Of a stretch of DNA of 64,000 nucleotides, positions 17,667-26,123 are shown one piece after another (position 1 is the stretch's first letter; the number at the start of each line of letters is the position of its first letter). The DNA lies in the NCBI GenBank assembly GCA_023393915.1, contig JAEXBS010000058.1:62001-126000 (forward strand), given 5' to 3'. This stretch comes from Bacteroidota bacterium (GTDB taxonomy: Bacteria > Bacteroidota > Bacteroidia > Flavobacteriales > Weeksellaceae). The notes beneath the pieces are model-generated. The model made no database searches and was not told where the DNA came from. It worked only from the letters and a program-made list of their open reading frames with translations. The position numbers and the translations under genes are program-made.

Positions 17667-18317
17667 ATGCTCACGGTACTTTCTCACAGCGATTCGCTTC
17701 TTTCCAATTGGATAAGTGAACTCAGAAATATTGATATTCAAAAAGACCGCCTTCGGTTCCGTCGTAATATGGAAAGAATTGGAGAGGTGGCTGCTTATGA
17801 GTTAAGCAAAACTCTTGAGTACAAAACGACTCAAGTAGAAACCCCTTTAAAGAAAACAGAAAGTAGAGAAATCTCTGTTCAGCCCGTACTGACAACCATT
17901 CTGCGCGCTGGGGTGCCTCTTTTTCAAGGGATTCTAAACTATTTGGATGGTGCGGATTGTGGATTTGTCGCGGCTTACCGGAAACACGAGGAAAACGATT
18001 ATTTTTCTATTAAGCAAGATTACCTCACGTGTCCTAATATAGAAGGGCGTCCACTAATTGTTGCTGACCCAATGCTAGCAACGGGAGCAAGTTTAGTTGA
18101 AGCCTTGAAAGATCTACTTACTCATGGAAAACCTTCGCAGTTACATATCGTAGCGGCAATCGCCTCTGAAAAAGGAGTTGAAACGATTCAAAAAGCTTAT
18201 TCTGATGCGTACGTTTGGGTAGGAGCTTTGGATCCCGATCTCACGGCTAAAGGTTATATTTCTCCTGGGCTTGGAGATGCGGGTGATCTTTCTTACGGTG
18301 AAAAACTGCAACGATAG
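17667..18317 (+). CDS. upp: Uracil phosphoribosyltransferase
   Basis: Salvages uracil to UMP using PRPP. I start it at 17667 (MLTVLSHSDSLLSNWISELR). The in-frame ATG at 17637 adds a hydrophobic stretch encoded by sequence that overlaps the T-tract of the der terminator, so it is unlikely. The PRPP loop is LIVADPMLATGASLVEAL. TILRAGVPLFQGIL and the C-terminal GYISPGLGDAGDLSYG uracil-binding region are also present. The 216 residues are family length. The gene ends 14 bases from the convergent regulator, with no clear terminator. Confidence 0.94.
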   Translation: MLTVLSHSDSLLSNWISELRNIDIQKDRLRFRRNMERIGEVAAYELSKTLEYKTTQVETPLKKTESREISVQPVLTTILRAGVPLFQGILNYLDGADCGFVAAYRKHEENDYFSIKQDYLTCPNIEGRPLIVADPMLATGASLVEALKDLLTHGKPSQLHIVAAIASEKGVETIQKAYSDAYVWVGALDPDLTAKGYISPGLGDAGDLSYGEKLQR

Positions 18318-18331
18318 AAGAGTAATTGAGC

Positions 18332-19810
18332 TTAACCTTTTTTGAGCCGTTCTTTTTTTATTTTCTCAATGGCTCTTCTCATTTCTTCGTTCATGTTTTC
18401 TTTTTCCAGTCTTACGGGTGGGGCTGCTCGCTCTTTACAATCCATAATACTACAGCTCTCGCAGGTAACGCCCACTTGTCGGGTTTCAACACTTGAATTT
18501 TTAGCGAATTTTATTTTTCTCAGTGTTGAAGAGTTGAGTAAAATCCCTAAACAATAGCTTCGGTTGGTGCCATCGGAGAAGGGGTTTTTTTCGGAAGTGG
18601 AGAGGACAAGATAACTAAGACCGCTGTCTTTGTAATGAGAAATTTGTGCATCGGTTCTCTTTTCGTATTCCTTTAGTTCTTCGAGGTTTTTTATTGCTAC
18701 CCAACGTCTACAATAATGCTCGTTCGTGGCATTGGCGTGGGGTGCTTGTCTTTGGTTGAGGTGCAGTTCTTTAAGCATATGGATCTTCGAAGAACTTTTC
18801 TTCTTAGTGAAGCAGAGGTAGAACAGGTCTTTTATGCCGTGGTCTGGACCTAGAAGATTGGTAAGGCGGTAGTAGAACGTTTCTGGAGAGTTAGTAAATT
18901 CTTGAATGAGGGATTCAAAGGCTAGGGGCTCCCACTCGGTTCGTTGGAAAAAAGTGCTGATTTTTTCGCCTAAGAGCTCTCGATCAATTAGTAGGCACCC
19001 CGCAAAATAAGACGAATAGAAATTGCTTAAGAGTTCTTCAAAGCTCGTAAAGTCTAGCCAGGAGTAGGTGTGCGGTCTTTTTTGTAATTCTAAATACGCG
19101 TAGCCTAGTTCTTTTGCTAAAATGAAGGTCTTTTGATTTTCATCTAATAGTTCATTTAGTAAGAGTGTGCGTGATTCTTCTAGGTAGAGAGAGCGGAGTT
19201 TTCCTGAGGCTCCATACTTAGAAAGGTCAGTGGACTCAATGGTGTATTGGTGGTCCGTAAGGAGTAAGTGCTCTAAATCTTTCGAGCTGGGAGCTAAGGT
19301 CCAATTTTTTGCTGTCTTTAATGCGAGCGCCTTTTGTTCAATTTCTGGAAAGTAGTTTTCATTGAGTTCTTGGTAGCTTCTCACGGCAGCAAAGAAGAAC
19401 CTTTCTTTGCTAAGGTTGTAATTTTGAGAGATTTCAATCAGCGTGTTGATCAGTGCTCTCACTTTTTCAGGTGCCTCTGAGATGAGTGAGATGATGTTGC
19501 TGCGATGTAGACCAAAAAGCTCTAAGGGGATTTCTTTAAAAAAGTCCGTTTGGATAATTTCTTGAATAGGAGCTAGTGATTTGTCTAACTGGGTGGAGAC
19601 CAAATCATCAAAAGGGCATTCCAGTACTTGTGATAATTGTAAGATCTTATCGTGCTTGGGGTACTTTTTCCCGTTTTCAATTTCATTCAGATAAGATTTA
19701 GAGACTCCGGCCCGAGTGGCCAGTTCCTGGAGTGACCAATTTTTCTTTTGCCTTTGCTGACGAAGTTTAAGTCCAAAAACCGTCTTTATATAATCACTTT
19801 CGTTATTCAT
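18332..19810 (-). CDS. ScfR/RamB-type XRE transcriptional regulator
   Basis: A 492-residue regulator. Residues about 12-70 are an XRE helix-turn-helix (QQRQKKNWSLQELATRAGVS and KSYLNEIENGKKYPKHDKIL). The middle contains an IrrE/M78-like segment (residues about 205-265) in which the metalloprotease HExxH is absent (AKELGYAYLEL). The C-terminus has Cys residues at 450, 453 and 458 followed by RAAPP (461-465), the pattern seen in the C-terminal domain of short-chain fatty acyl-responsive regulators such as RamB. RamB controls acetate and glyoxylate genes in corynebacteria. Here the gene is divergent from aceB-aceA, so it probably regulates them and itself. Confidence 0.85.
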   Translation of the reverse strand: MNNESDYIKTVFGLKLRQQRQKKNWSLQELATRAGVSKSYLNEIENGKKYPKHDKILQLSQVLECPFDDLVSTQLDKSLAPIQEIIQTDFFKEIPLELFGLHRSNIISLISEAPEKVRALINTLIEISQNYNLSKERFFFAAVRSYQELNENYFPEIEQKALALKTAKNWTLAPSSKDLEHLLLTDHQYTIESTDLSKYGASGKLRSLYLEESRTLLLNELLDENQKTFILAKELGYAYLELQKRPHTYSWLDFTSFEELLSNFYSSYFAGCLLIDRELLGEKISTFFQRTEWEPLAFESLIQEFTNSPETFYYRLTNLLGPDHGIKDLFYLCFTKKKSSSKIHMLKELHLNQRQAPHANATNEHYCRRWVAIKNLEELKEYEKRTDAQISHYKDSGLSYLVLSTSEKNPFSDGTNRSYCLGILLNSSTLRKIKFAKNSSVETRQVGVTCESCSIMDCKERAAPPVRLEKENMNEEMRRAIEKIKKERLKKG

Positions 19811-19863
19811 CTTTGAGTTGCTTTGCCTAGGGTCTTTTTTAAAAGAGTACAGGAGCTAAAAAA

Positions 19864-19871
19864 CAAAGATA
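19864..19871 (-). promoter_or_regulatory. -7 box of the ScfR-type regulator
   Basis: The minus strand reads TATCTTTG, 53 bases before the regulator ATG. The imperfect inverted repeat at 19883-19894 lies just upstream, between the -7 and -33 positions, as expected for autoregulation. Confidence 0.5.
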
Positions 19872-19882
19872 AATAATAAGGA

Positions 19883-19894
19883 GCGATTATTCGC
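19883..19894. promoter_or_regulatory. Imperfect inverted repeat GCGATTATTCGC, possible secondary operator
   Basis: GCGA and TCGC arms around TTAT. The arms match the inner part of the perfect palindrome at 19917-19930, so both may be sites for the same dimeric regulator. Confidence 0.4.
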
Positions 19895-19916
19895 ATAATA
19901 AATTTTATAAAAGATT

Positions 19917-19930
19917 AGCGAACGTTCGCT
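19917..19930. promoter_or_regulatory. Perfect 14-base palindrome AGCGAACGTTCGCT, candidate operator of aceBA
   Basis: The palindrome ends 19 bases before the aceB -7 box, so it covers the -33 region of aceB. It is the only perfect palindrome of this length in the divergent region, and it lies next to a regulator gene of the family known to control glyoxylate-shunt genes. Confidence 0.6.
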
Positions 19931-19949
19931 GTTAGTGAAAATATTTTTA

Positions 19950-19957
19950 TAGCTTTG
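19950..19957 (+). promoter_or_regulatory. -7 box of aceB-aceA
   Basis: TAGCTTTG, 26 bases before the aceB ATG. Its -33 region is occupied by the palindrome at 19917-19930. Confidence 0.6.
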
Positions 19958-19983
19958 CGGTGTAACCTTTAAAAATCCTTACG

Positions 19984-21561
19984 ATGGAAACACTAAAAGA
20001 ATTTTCTGTTTTGTCCAATCAGTCTTATAGTGAAGTTCTTACTCCAGAGCTTCTAGAGTTTTTAAATCTTTTGCATCTTGAGTTTAATCAAGAGCGATTG
20101 GAACTATTATCCAAACGAAAACAAAGACAGGAGAAACTGGATAGTGGAGTACTTCCCTGGTATCCTACAGAGTCCGCTGAGCTAAGAGCAAAAGACTGGG
20201 TTTGTGCCCCAATCCCAAAAGAAGTGGAAGACAGGCGTGTAGAGATTACAGGACCGGTTGAGAAGAAGATGATCGTCAACGCACTAAACTCAGGTGCCAA
20301 CTGCTACATGGCGGATTTTGAAGATTCCACTTCTCCAACTTGGGAAAATATAATGGAGGGGCAGATAAACCTTTTTCAGGCTATTAGAGGAAGCTTAAGT
20401 TTTACAGCGGAAAATGGAAAGTTTTATGAAGTGAAAGAGAATCCAGCCGTTCTTATGGTGAGACCTAGAGGTCTGCATTTAGAAGAAAAACACCTTTCTT
20501 TTTCTTCTGAGCGTGCCAGTGGTTCTTTAGTGGATTTTGGAATTTATTTCTTCCATAATGCTAAAGTGCTATTAGAAAACGGGAGTCGTCCTTATTTCTA
20601 TTTACCCAAATTAGAATATTATGAGGAGGCCAGATGGTGGAACAAAGTTTTTGATTTTTCTCAGAACTATTTAGGCTTGCCGGTAGGAACTATTAAAGTA
20701 ACGGTGCTCATCGAGACCCTAACGGCTTCTTTTGAACTTGATGAGATTCTTTTTGAATTAAAAGACCACTGTATTGGTCTGAACTGTGGAAGATGGGATT
20801 ATCTGTTTTCAATGATCAAAAAATTAAGAAGTTTCCCAGAATATGTAGTAGGAGATCGCTCCGAGCTTACCATGACAACCCCATTTATGAGTGCTTATAG
20901 TAAAAGAGTGATTGAGGTGTGCCACAAAAGGGGAGTGAGTGCAATGGGAGGTATGGCTGCGCAAATTCCTGTAAAAGGTGATGAAGAGAAGAACAATGCT
21001 TCCTTTCTAAAAGTAAGAAAAGACAAAGAGAGGGAAGTTAGAATCGGCCACGATGGAACCTGGGTGGCGCATCCAGGAATGGTCGCTTTAGCGGGGGAAG
21101 TATTCGATGAGTGGATGAAATCACCTAATCAAATTGAGGCGTCAAGAACGCATCAAATGATTACCGCTAGTGATCTGCTCGATATTCCAAATGGTGCTAT
21201 TACTCAAGAAGGAATCAAAGAAAACATCAGAGTGGGGATTCTTTACATAGAATCTTGGCTAATGGGCCGAGGAGCTGCTGCCTTGTACAACCTGATGGAA
21301 GATGCAGCTACAGCAGAAATTTCTAGAACTCAACTTTGGCAATGGATTACTCATGAGGCGAAAACTAGTGAGGGAAAACTAATAACGAAAGAATTAGTAC
21401 AAGAAATGATCTTAGATGAGCTCCCTGTAATTCAGGCCTATGTTGGAAAAGAACGTTATGAAAAGGGGCGATTTCAGGAGGCGAGAGACTTGTTTGAGGA
21501 GCTGGTTTTCTCAAGTAAGCTCGAAGAGTTTTTAACCCTTAAAGCCTACGAAATACTTTAA
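19984..21561 (+). CDS. aceB: Malate synthase A
   Basis: Condenses glyoxylate with acetyl-CoA to malate, the second enzyme of the glyoxylate shunt. The 525 residues match the A isoform. NCYMADFEDSTSPTWENIME carries the metal-binding and catalytic acidic residues. LMVRPRGLHLEEKH follows. ALAGEVFDEWM and GRGAAALYNLMEDAATAEIS near the C-terminus are family blocks, the last containing the catalytic acid. It lies 46 bases upstream of aceA in the same operon and divergent from the ScfR-type regulator. Confidence 0.96.
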   Translation: METLKEFSVLSNQSYSEVLTPELLEFLNLLHLEFNQERLELLSKRKQRQEKLDSGVLPWYPTESAELRAKDWVCAPIPKEVEDRRVEITGPVEKKMIVNALNSGANCYMADFEDSTSPTWENIMEGQINLFQAIRGSLSFTAENGKFYEVKENPAVLMVRPRGLHLEEKHLSFSSERASGSLVDFGIYFFHNAKVLLENGSRPYFYLPKLEYYEEARWWNKVFDFSQNYLGLPVGTIKVTVLIETLTASFELDEILFELKDHCIGLNCGRWDYLFSMIKKLRSFPEYVVGDRSELTMTTPFMSAYSKRVIEVCHKRGVSAMGGMAAQIPVKGDEEKNNASFLKVRKDKEREVRIGHDGTWVAHPGMVALAGEVFDEWMKSPNQIEASRTHQMITASDLLDIPNGAITQEGIKENIRVGILYIESWLMGRGAAALYNLMEDAATAEISRTQLWQWITHEAKTSEGKLITKELVQEMILDELPVIQAYVGKERYEKGRFQEARDLFEELVFSSKLEEFLTLKAYEIL

Positions 21562-21607
21562 TTAACAACTTTTTAATCAACTCAATAATTACTTAAAACC
21601 CTATATT

Positions 21608-22897
21608 ATGAACTTAGAGATTAAAATTCAGAACCTAGAGAAAGAATGGTTAGAGAATCCACGTTGGAAAGGTATTACAAGACCTTACAGCGCAGAAGAA
21701 GTACTAAAACTACGTGGTAGTTACAGACTATCTTATACGATTGCTGAGCAAATGGCTGAAAAATTATGGAGCGAACTTCATGAAAAACCTTTTGTTGCTG
21801 GACTTGGAGCTCTAACGGGTAATCAGGCAGTTCAACAGGTCGATGCAGGACTAGAAGCCATTTACCTCTCCGGATGGCAAGTGGCAGCCGACGCTAATTT
21901 AGGTGGAGAGATGTATCCTGACCAAAGTTTGTACCCTGCCAATTCGGTTCCTTCTGTTGTAAAAAGAATTAATAACGCCCTACTTCGTGCCGATCAAACG
22001 CAATCGTGCGCAGGAGTGGAGGTAGACAAAAGAAAAGAGTATTTGGTTCCCATCGTTGCGGATGCTGAGGCTGGTTTTGGTGGAAACCTAAATGCCTATG
22101 AACTCATGAAGCAGATGATTGAGGCGGGAGCGGCCGGTGTGCATTTCGAAGATCAGCTTTCGTCGGCTAAAAAATGTGGACACTTAGGAGGAAAAGTACT
22201 TGTACCCTCTCAAGAAGCAGTGAATAAGTTAGTTGCTGCTCGCTTGGCCGCTGATGTTTGTGGCGTACCGACCCTGCTTGTCGCTAGAACAGATGCCGAT
22301 GCAGCGGATTTACTTACTTCGGATATTGACCCTCGTGACCATGAATTTATCATTTCAAAAGAGCGTACTTCTGAAGGGTTTTTTAGACTAAGAAATGGGG
22401 TGGAGCAAGGAATCGCAAGAGGTCTTGCCTACGCGCCTTATGCAGATTTAATTTGGATGGAAACTTCTAATCCAGATTTGGACTACGCAAGAAAATTTGC
22501 AGAAGGTATTCACGCAAAGTATCCAGGAAAACTTTTAGCTTACAACTGTTCTCCTTCATTTAACTGGGCTAAAAAGCTTTCGGTAAGTGAAATGGAAAGC
22601 TTCCGAGAAGAGCTAGCGAAGATGGGATACAAATTCCAGTTTATAACCTTAGCTGGATTCCACTCTTTAAACACAGCTATGTTTGAATTGGCAAGGGCCT
22701 ATAAGAACCGAGGTATGGCAGGATACAGTGAACTTCAAGAAAGGGAATTCGCTCTACAAGAAGAAGGCTTTAGAGCAGTGAAGCATCAGAGTTTTGTTGG
22801 AACCGGTTATTTTGATTTGGTTCAAACCGTAGTGACTTCTGGAACGGCCTCTACTACCGCTTTAGCGGGATCTACAGAAGAAGAGCAGTTCCATTAA
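21608..22897 (+). CDS. aceA: Isocitrate lyase
   Basis: Cleaves isocitrate to succinate and glyoxylate, so that acetate or fatty-acid carbon bypasses the CO2-losing TCA steps. Key motifs are the catalytic Cys loop [16 protein letters not shown] (around residue 190), [16 protein letters not shown] for metal and substrate binding, [20 protein letters not shown] and [15 protein letters not shown]. The 429 residues match the shorter bacterial form. A terminator at 22919 ends the aceBA operon. Confidence 0.97.
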   Translation: MNLEIKIQNLEKEWLENPRWKGITRPYSAEEVLKLRGSYRLSYTIAEQMAEKLWSELHEKPFVAGLGALTGNQAVQQVDAGLEAIYLSGWQVAADANLGGEMYPDQSLYPANSVPSVVKRINNALLRADQTQSCAGVEVDKRKEYLVPIVADAEAGFGGNLNAYELMKQMIEAGAAGVHFEDQLSSAKKCGHLGGKVLVPSQEAVNKLVAARLAADVCGVPTLLVARTDADAADLLTSDIDPRDHEFIISKERTSEGFFRLRNGVEQGIARGLAYAPYADLIWMETSNPDLDYARKFAEGIHAKYPGKLLAYNCSPSFNWAKKLSVSEMESFREELAKMGYKFQFITLAGFHSLNTAMFELARAYKNRGMAGYSELQEREFALQEEGFRAVKHQSFVGTGYFDLVQTVVTSGTASTTALAGSTEEEQFH

Positions 22898-22918
22898 TTG
22901 CTCAAGAATAAATTTTCT

Positions 22919-22950
22919 AGCGCCTGAGTCCTATGATGGATTCAGGCGCT
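22919..22950 (+). terminator. Terminator of aceBA
   Basis: A 9-base stem AGCGCCTGA / TCAGGCGCT with a 14-base loop, followed by a short T-containing stretch. The U-tract is weak. Confidence 0.65.
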
Positions 22951-23029
22951 TGAGCTTTTATATTATTGCATTAAGTGAAAAAGGCGTAGAGGCAAATTAA
23001 TTGAAAATTAAATTCCACTCAACTTTCCT

Positions 23030-23037
23030 TATCTTTG
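23030..23037 (+). promoter_or_regulatory. -7 box of queD, leaderless arrangement
   Basis: TATCTTTG with four bases to the queD ATG at 23042. Confidence 0.6.
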
Positions 23038-23041
23038 CCCT

Positions 23042-23488
23042 ATGATTCGGATAACCAAGATCTTTACATTTGAGACGGCTCACGTGCTCTACAATTACGA
23101 CGGTAAGTGTAAAAATATGCACGGACATTCTTATAAACTGTTTGTTACAGTAAAAGGAAACGTTATTGAAGATTTAGACCACCCAAAGAACGGTATGGTC
23201 GTAGATTTTTCTGAAATTAAATCCATTGTAAATACTCAGATCATTGAGCCTTGGGACCATGGAGTACTAGTCAATGCGCTTTCTCCCCATAAAGAACTAG
23301 GAAAAGAATTAGAATCTAGGGGGCACAAAGTAATCTATTGCGATTACCAGCCTACTTGTGAGAACATGCTTCAAGATATTGCTAAAAAAATCAAAAAGGA
23401 GCTGCCTAGTGGAGTAGAGCTTGCTTACCTTAAGCTGCATGAAACGGAGAACTCCTACGGAGAATGGCTAAGTGAGGAGAATCCATAA
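23042..23488 (+). CDS. queD: 6-carboxytetrahydropterin synthase QueD
   Basis: Converts dihydroneopterin triphosphate to 6-carboxytetrahydropterin in queuosine/7-deazaguanine synthesis. Zinc ligands are in FETAHVLYN and MHGHSYKL, with the catalytic Cys in GKCKNMHGHS. The Glu/His pair is in KLHETENSYGEW near the C-terminus. The 148 residues are slightly longer than usual QueD because of an insert around residues 75-100. A related 6-pyruvoyl-tetrahydropterin synthase role is a less likely alternative. It is followed after 12 bases by lpxH. Confidence 0.92.
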   Translation: MIRITKIFTFETAHVLYNYDGKCKNMHGHSYKLFVTVKGNVIEDLDHPKNGMVVDFSEIKSIVNTQIIEPWDHGVLVNALSPHKELGKELESRGHKVIYCDYQPTCENMLQDIAKKIKKELPSGVELAYLKLHETENSYGEWLSEENP

Positions 23489-23500
23489 ACTTTTTCAGGT

Positions 23501-24268
23501 ATGAAAAACATTGTTTTACAACCCGGTAAAAAAGTATTCTTCGCTTCTGATCAGCATTTTGGAGCGCCTTCAATTGAGGAAAGTAAAGTAAGAGAAGCCC
23601 GATTTATTCGGTGGTTGGATAGTATCCGTGATGAGGTGCAAGTCCTTTTTCTTATGGGAGACCTTTTTGATTTTTGGCACGAATGGAAATACGTCGTACC
23701 GAAAGGATTCGTTAGGGTTTTGGGAAAATTAGCTGATCTAAGTGATAATGGAGTTGAGATTCATTTTTTCATTGGAAACCACGATCTATGGATGAAAGAT
23801 TATTTCGAAAAAGAAATCGGAGCAAAGGTTTATTTTGAAAAACAGGAGTTTTCTATTGAGGGCAAGACTTTTCTTCTCGCTCATGGCGATGGTTTAGGCC
23901 CTGGAGATAAAGGCTACAAAAGAATGAAAAAGCTTTTTACTAATCCTCTAGCGCAGTGGGCCTTTAAATGGCTTCATCCGGATTTGGCCATGCGTATTGC
24001 GCTCTACCTTTCGCAGAAGAATAAAATGATCTCAGGAGAAGAAGACAAGGCCTTTTTAGGAGAAGACAAAGAATTTTTAATCCTTTATTCTCGAAAAAAA
24101 TTAGAAACAAGGCATTACGATTACTTTATCTACGGACACCGTCATCTTCCTCTAGTGCTCTCACTAAATGAAGCAGGAAGTATGTACGTAAATTTAGGAG
24201 ATTGGATTTCGTATTTCACTTATGGAGAATTTCGTGAGCGCTTTGAACTAAAAACTTTTAGTGAGTAA
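23501..24268 (+). CDS. lpxH: UDP-2,3-diacylglucosamine diphosphatase
   Basis: Hydrolyses UDP-2,3-diacylglucosamine to lipid X in lipid A synthesis, at the inner face of the inner membrane. It has the calcineurin-like metallophosphoesterase blocks in order: ASDQHFGAPS, MGDLFDFWHEW, FIGNHDLWM, LAHGDGLGPGD and FIYGHRHLPL. The FDFWHEWKYVVP segment is characteristic of LpxH. The 255 residues fit the family. It lies between queD and the LuxE-like gene, with 9-12-base gaps, as one transcription unit. Confidence 0.9.
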   Translation: MKNIVLQPGKKVFFASDQHFGAPSIEESKVREARFIRWLDSIRDEVQVLFLMGDLFDFWHEWKYVVPKGFVRVLGKLADLSDNGVEIHFFIGNHDLWMKDYFEKEIGAKVYFEKQEFSIEGKTFLLAHGDGLGPGDKGYKRMKKLFTNPLAQWAFKWLHPDLAMRIALYLSQKNKMISGEEDKAFLGEDKEFLILYSRKKLETRHYDYFIYGHRHLPLVLSLNEAGSMYVNLGDWISYFTYGEFRERFELKTFSE

Positions 24269-24277
24269 AGTTGTCGG

Positions 24278-25261
24278 ATGAAAGATTTAAAGTCCATTTT
24301 TCAAATTCAGTCCGAGCAGGAGTTTCTTTTCCATGCTCTAGAAACATTTCATTATCAATACCAAAATGTGGAGGTCTACCGAAAGTTTGTCGATTATTTG
24401 GGCAAGAATCCTTCTGAAGTCACCTCTCTGGATCAAATCCCTTTTCTTCCTATTGAGCTTTTTAAAACCCATACGGTAAGGGCAGAAGGGACTTCCGATT
24501 CTTTTTATTTTGAAAGTTCAGGAACGACCCAAATGATTCGTTCAAAACATTATATAAACGACCTAGGGCTTTATGAAAAAAGTATTGAAAAAAGCTTTGA
24601 AAAATTCATTGGCCCGGCCGAGGATTATATTTTTTTAGGACTATTGCCCTCGTACCTAGAAAAGAAAAACTCTTCGCTTATTTACATGGTGGATCATTTG
24701 ATGAAGCTTTCAAATAAAAAGGAGAACGGCTACTTTCTTTATGACCATGAGAGGCTCTTGGAGGTTCTAAAAGAAACGCGAAAAGACAGAGTAATTCTTT
24801 TTGGGGTTTCTTTCGCTCTACTTGATTTTATTGAAGCTCATCCCGAAATTAAAGACTTAGACCTCAGTAATCTCCTGCTTATCGAAACCGGAGGAATGAA
24901 AGGAAGGAAAGAAGAAATCACTAAAGATGAACTTCTAAAAGAGCTTTCTGAGGGATTTCCTAAGGGTAGAATTTATTCTGAGTACTCCATGACCGAACTT
25001 CTTTCTCAAGCTTATAGTGTGGAGAACAATTGGTACGAGTGTCCATGGTGGATGAAAGTAATGGTAAGAAGTTTAGAAGATCCTTTTCATTATTTGCCGG
25101 AAGCAAGGACAGGTGCAGTGAATATTATCGATTTAGCCAATCGGCATTCGTGCGCTTTTTTAGCTACTCAGGATTTAGGCAAAATGTCCCAAAATAAATT
25201 CCAAGTATTAGGGCGAATTGATCATTCTGATGTAAGGGGATGCAGTCTCTTGGTAAGCTAA
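24278..25261 (+). CDS. LuxE-like acyl-protein synthetase / acyltransferase domain protein
   Basis: A 327-residue member of the LuxE/adenylate-forming group. LDQIPFLPIELFKTHTVR and the nucleotide-binding-like FESSGTTQMIRSKHYI match the N-terminal LuxE pattern. LIETGGMKGRKEEITKDEL and YSEYSMTELLSQAYS match the core. GAVNIIDLANRHSCAFLATQDLGK is a late block like the AMP-binding C-terminal part. LuxE activates a fatty acid for transfer to a reductase. No luxC or luxAB lies nearby, so the substrate here is unknown. It is co-transcribed with queD and lpxH. Confidence 0.75.
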   Translation: MKDLKSIFQIQSEQEFLFHALETFHYQYQNVEVYRKFVDYLGKNPSEVTSLDQIPFLPIELFKTHTVRAEGTSDSFYFESSGTTQMIRSKHYINDLGLYEKSIEKSFEKFIGPAEDYIFLGLLPSYLEKKNSSLIYMVDHLMKLSNKKENGYFLYDHERLLEVLKETRKDRVILFGVSFALLDFIEAHPEIKDLDLSNLLLIETGGMKGRKEEITKDELLKELSEGFPKGRIYSEYSMTELLSQAYSVENNWYECPWWMKVMVRSLEDPFHYLPEARTGAVNIIDLANRHSCAFLATQDLGKMSQNKFQVLGRIDHSDVRGCSLLVS

Positions 25262-25324
25262 AAAACATGCTTTGCATGGATTTTGTATTTTTATCAGCCC
25301 CTTAAGAGGGAAAACACTTAAAAA

Positions 25325-26050
25325 ATGATTAAAAAAAACAAACGAACTGTTTTTCTCGTAATCCTAGCTTTTGTTTTTATAGGTATAGGAGCTTTCTATT
25401 TAATTTCTCAGCCCGTGGGTGAGGGAAGTGGACTTTTTCTTTTCCTTATGCTGTTTGTAGGGCTTGTTCTAGGCGGAATAATTGCGATTCTTATGTCTCG
25501 ATCTCTTACATCCTCTCCTCCAAAAGTAGTGGAAAGCTCGCATACGATTGCACAAAGTATGAGAAAGGTATTTAAGATCGTCACTGCAGAGGGGCACTTT
25601 TCTGAAATTTACAATTACGAAGAAACCCGAAAACTACTCAATTTTATTCCTACTAAGAAAAAAGCTTTAGTCATTGTAGAGGCAAAAGTTCTTGTAGGTT
25701 ACGATTTTGAAAAATTCAAATGGCACTTTGATGAGCAAAATGGATCGTTAAGACTGGAAGAATTTCCGGCCCCTGAAATCTTGTCCACTGAGACCGAGCA
25801 TAAGTATTACAATATTGAAGAGCAACTTTTTAATTTGTTCTCTAGAGAAGACCTTTCTCAAATTCAAAAAAATTCAAAAGCTCAGGTCATCGAGGCCGCA
25901 AGAGCTTCGCATCTTCCTGAGGCTGCAGCAGAACAGATGCAAACCCTTTTGGTAGAACTACTTTCCTCTAAAGGCGTCGTACTAGAAAACCCGAATCTCA
26001 TTCTGCAGTCTAAAAATCAGCCTTTGCTCTCTTTCAAAAAGCAGTCCTAA
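25325..26050 (+). CDS. Unrecognised protein with two N-terminal membrane helices
   Basis: I do not recognise the family. Residues 9-28 and 37-58 are hydrophobic helices, the second glycine-rich (FVGLVLGGIIAILM). The remaining about 180 residues are soluble. ALVIVEAKVLVGYDFEKFKW resembles part of the DUF4230 family pattern (ARVLVGYD-like), which is found in membrane-anchored bacterial proteins. That match is from memory and not certain. It is preceded by a small hairpin after the LuxE-like gene and followed by the ABC-F gene, with its own box. Confidence 0.6.
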   Translation: MIKKNKRTVFLVILAFVFIGIGAFYLISQPVGEGSGLFLFLMLFVGLVLGGIIAILMSRSLTSSPPKVVESSHTIAQSMRKVFKIVTAEGHFSEIYNYEETRKLLNFIPTKKKALVIVEAKVLVGYDFEKFKWHFDEQNGSLRLEEFPAPEILSTETEHKYYNIEEQLFNLFSREDLSQIQKNSKAQVIEAARASHLPEAAAEQMQTLLVELLSSKGVVLENPNLILQSKNQPLLSFKKQS

Positions 26051-26087
26051 GCTTAAGATCTCTAGAAAAGAATTGCGCGTATTTTCG

Positions 26088-26095
26088 TACTTTTG
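26088..26095 (+). promoter_or_regulatory. -7 box of the ABC-F gene
   Basis: TACTTTTG, 28 bases upstream of the ATG at 26124. Confidence 0.55.
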
Positions 26096-26123
26096 CACCT
26101 TTCACATTTTAAGATTATAAGCT

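Noticed and set aside
18332..19810. XRE plus M78-like gene as a toxin-antitoxin or phage regulator
   Set aside because: There is no partner gene, the metalloprotease motif is missing, and the C-terminal Cys/RAAPP motif and aceBA neighbour point to a metabolic regulator.
24278..25261. Remnant of a bioluminescence (lux) operon
   Set aside because: No luxA, luxB, luxC or luxD is in the neighbourhood. A LuxE-type fold alone does not indicate light production.
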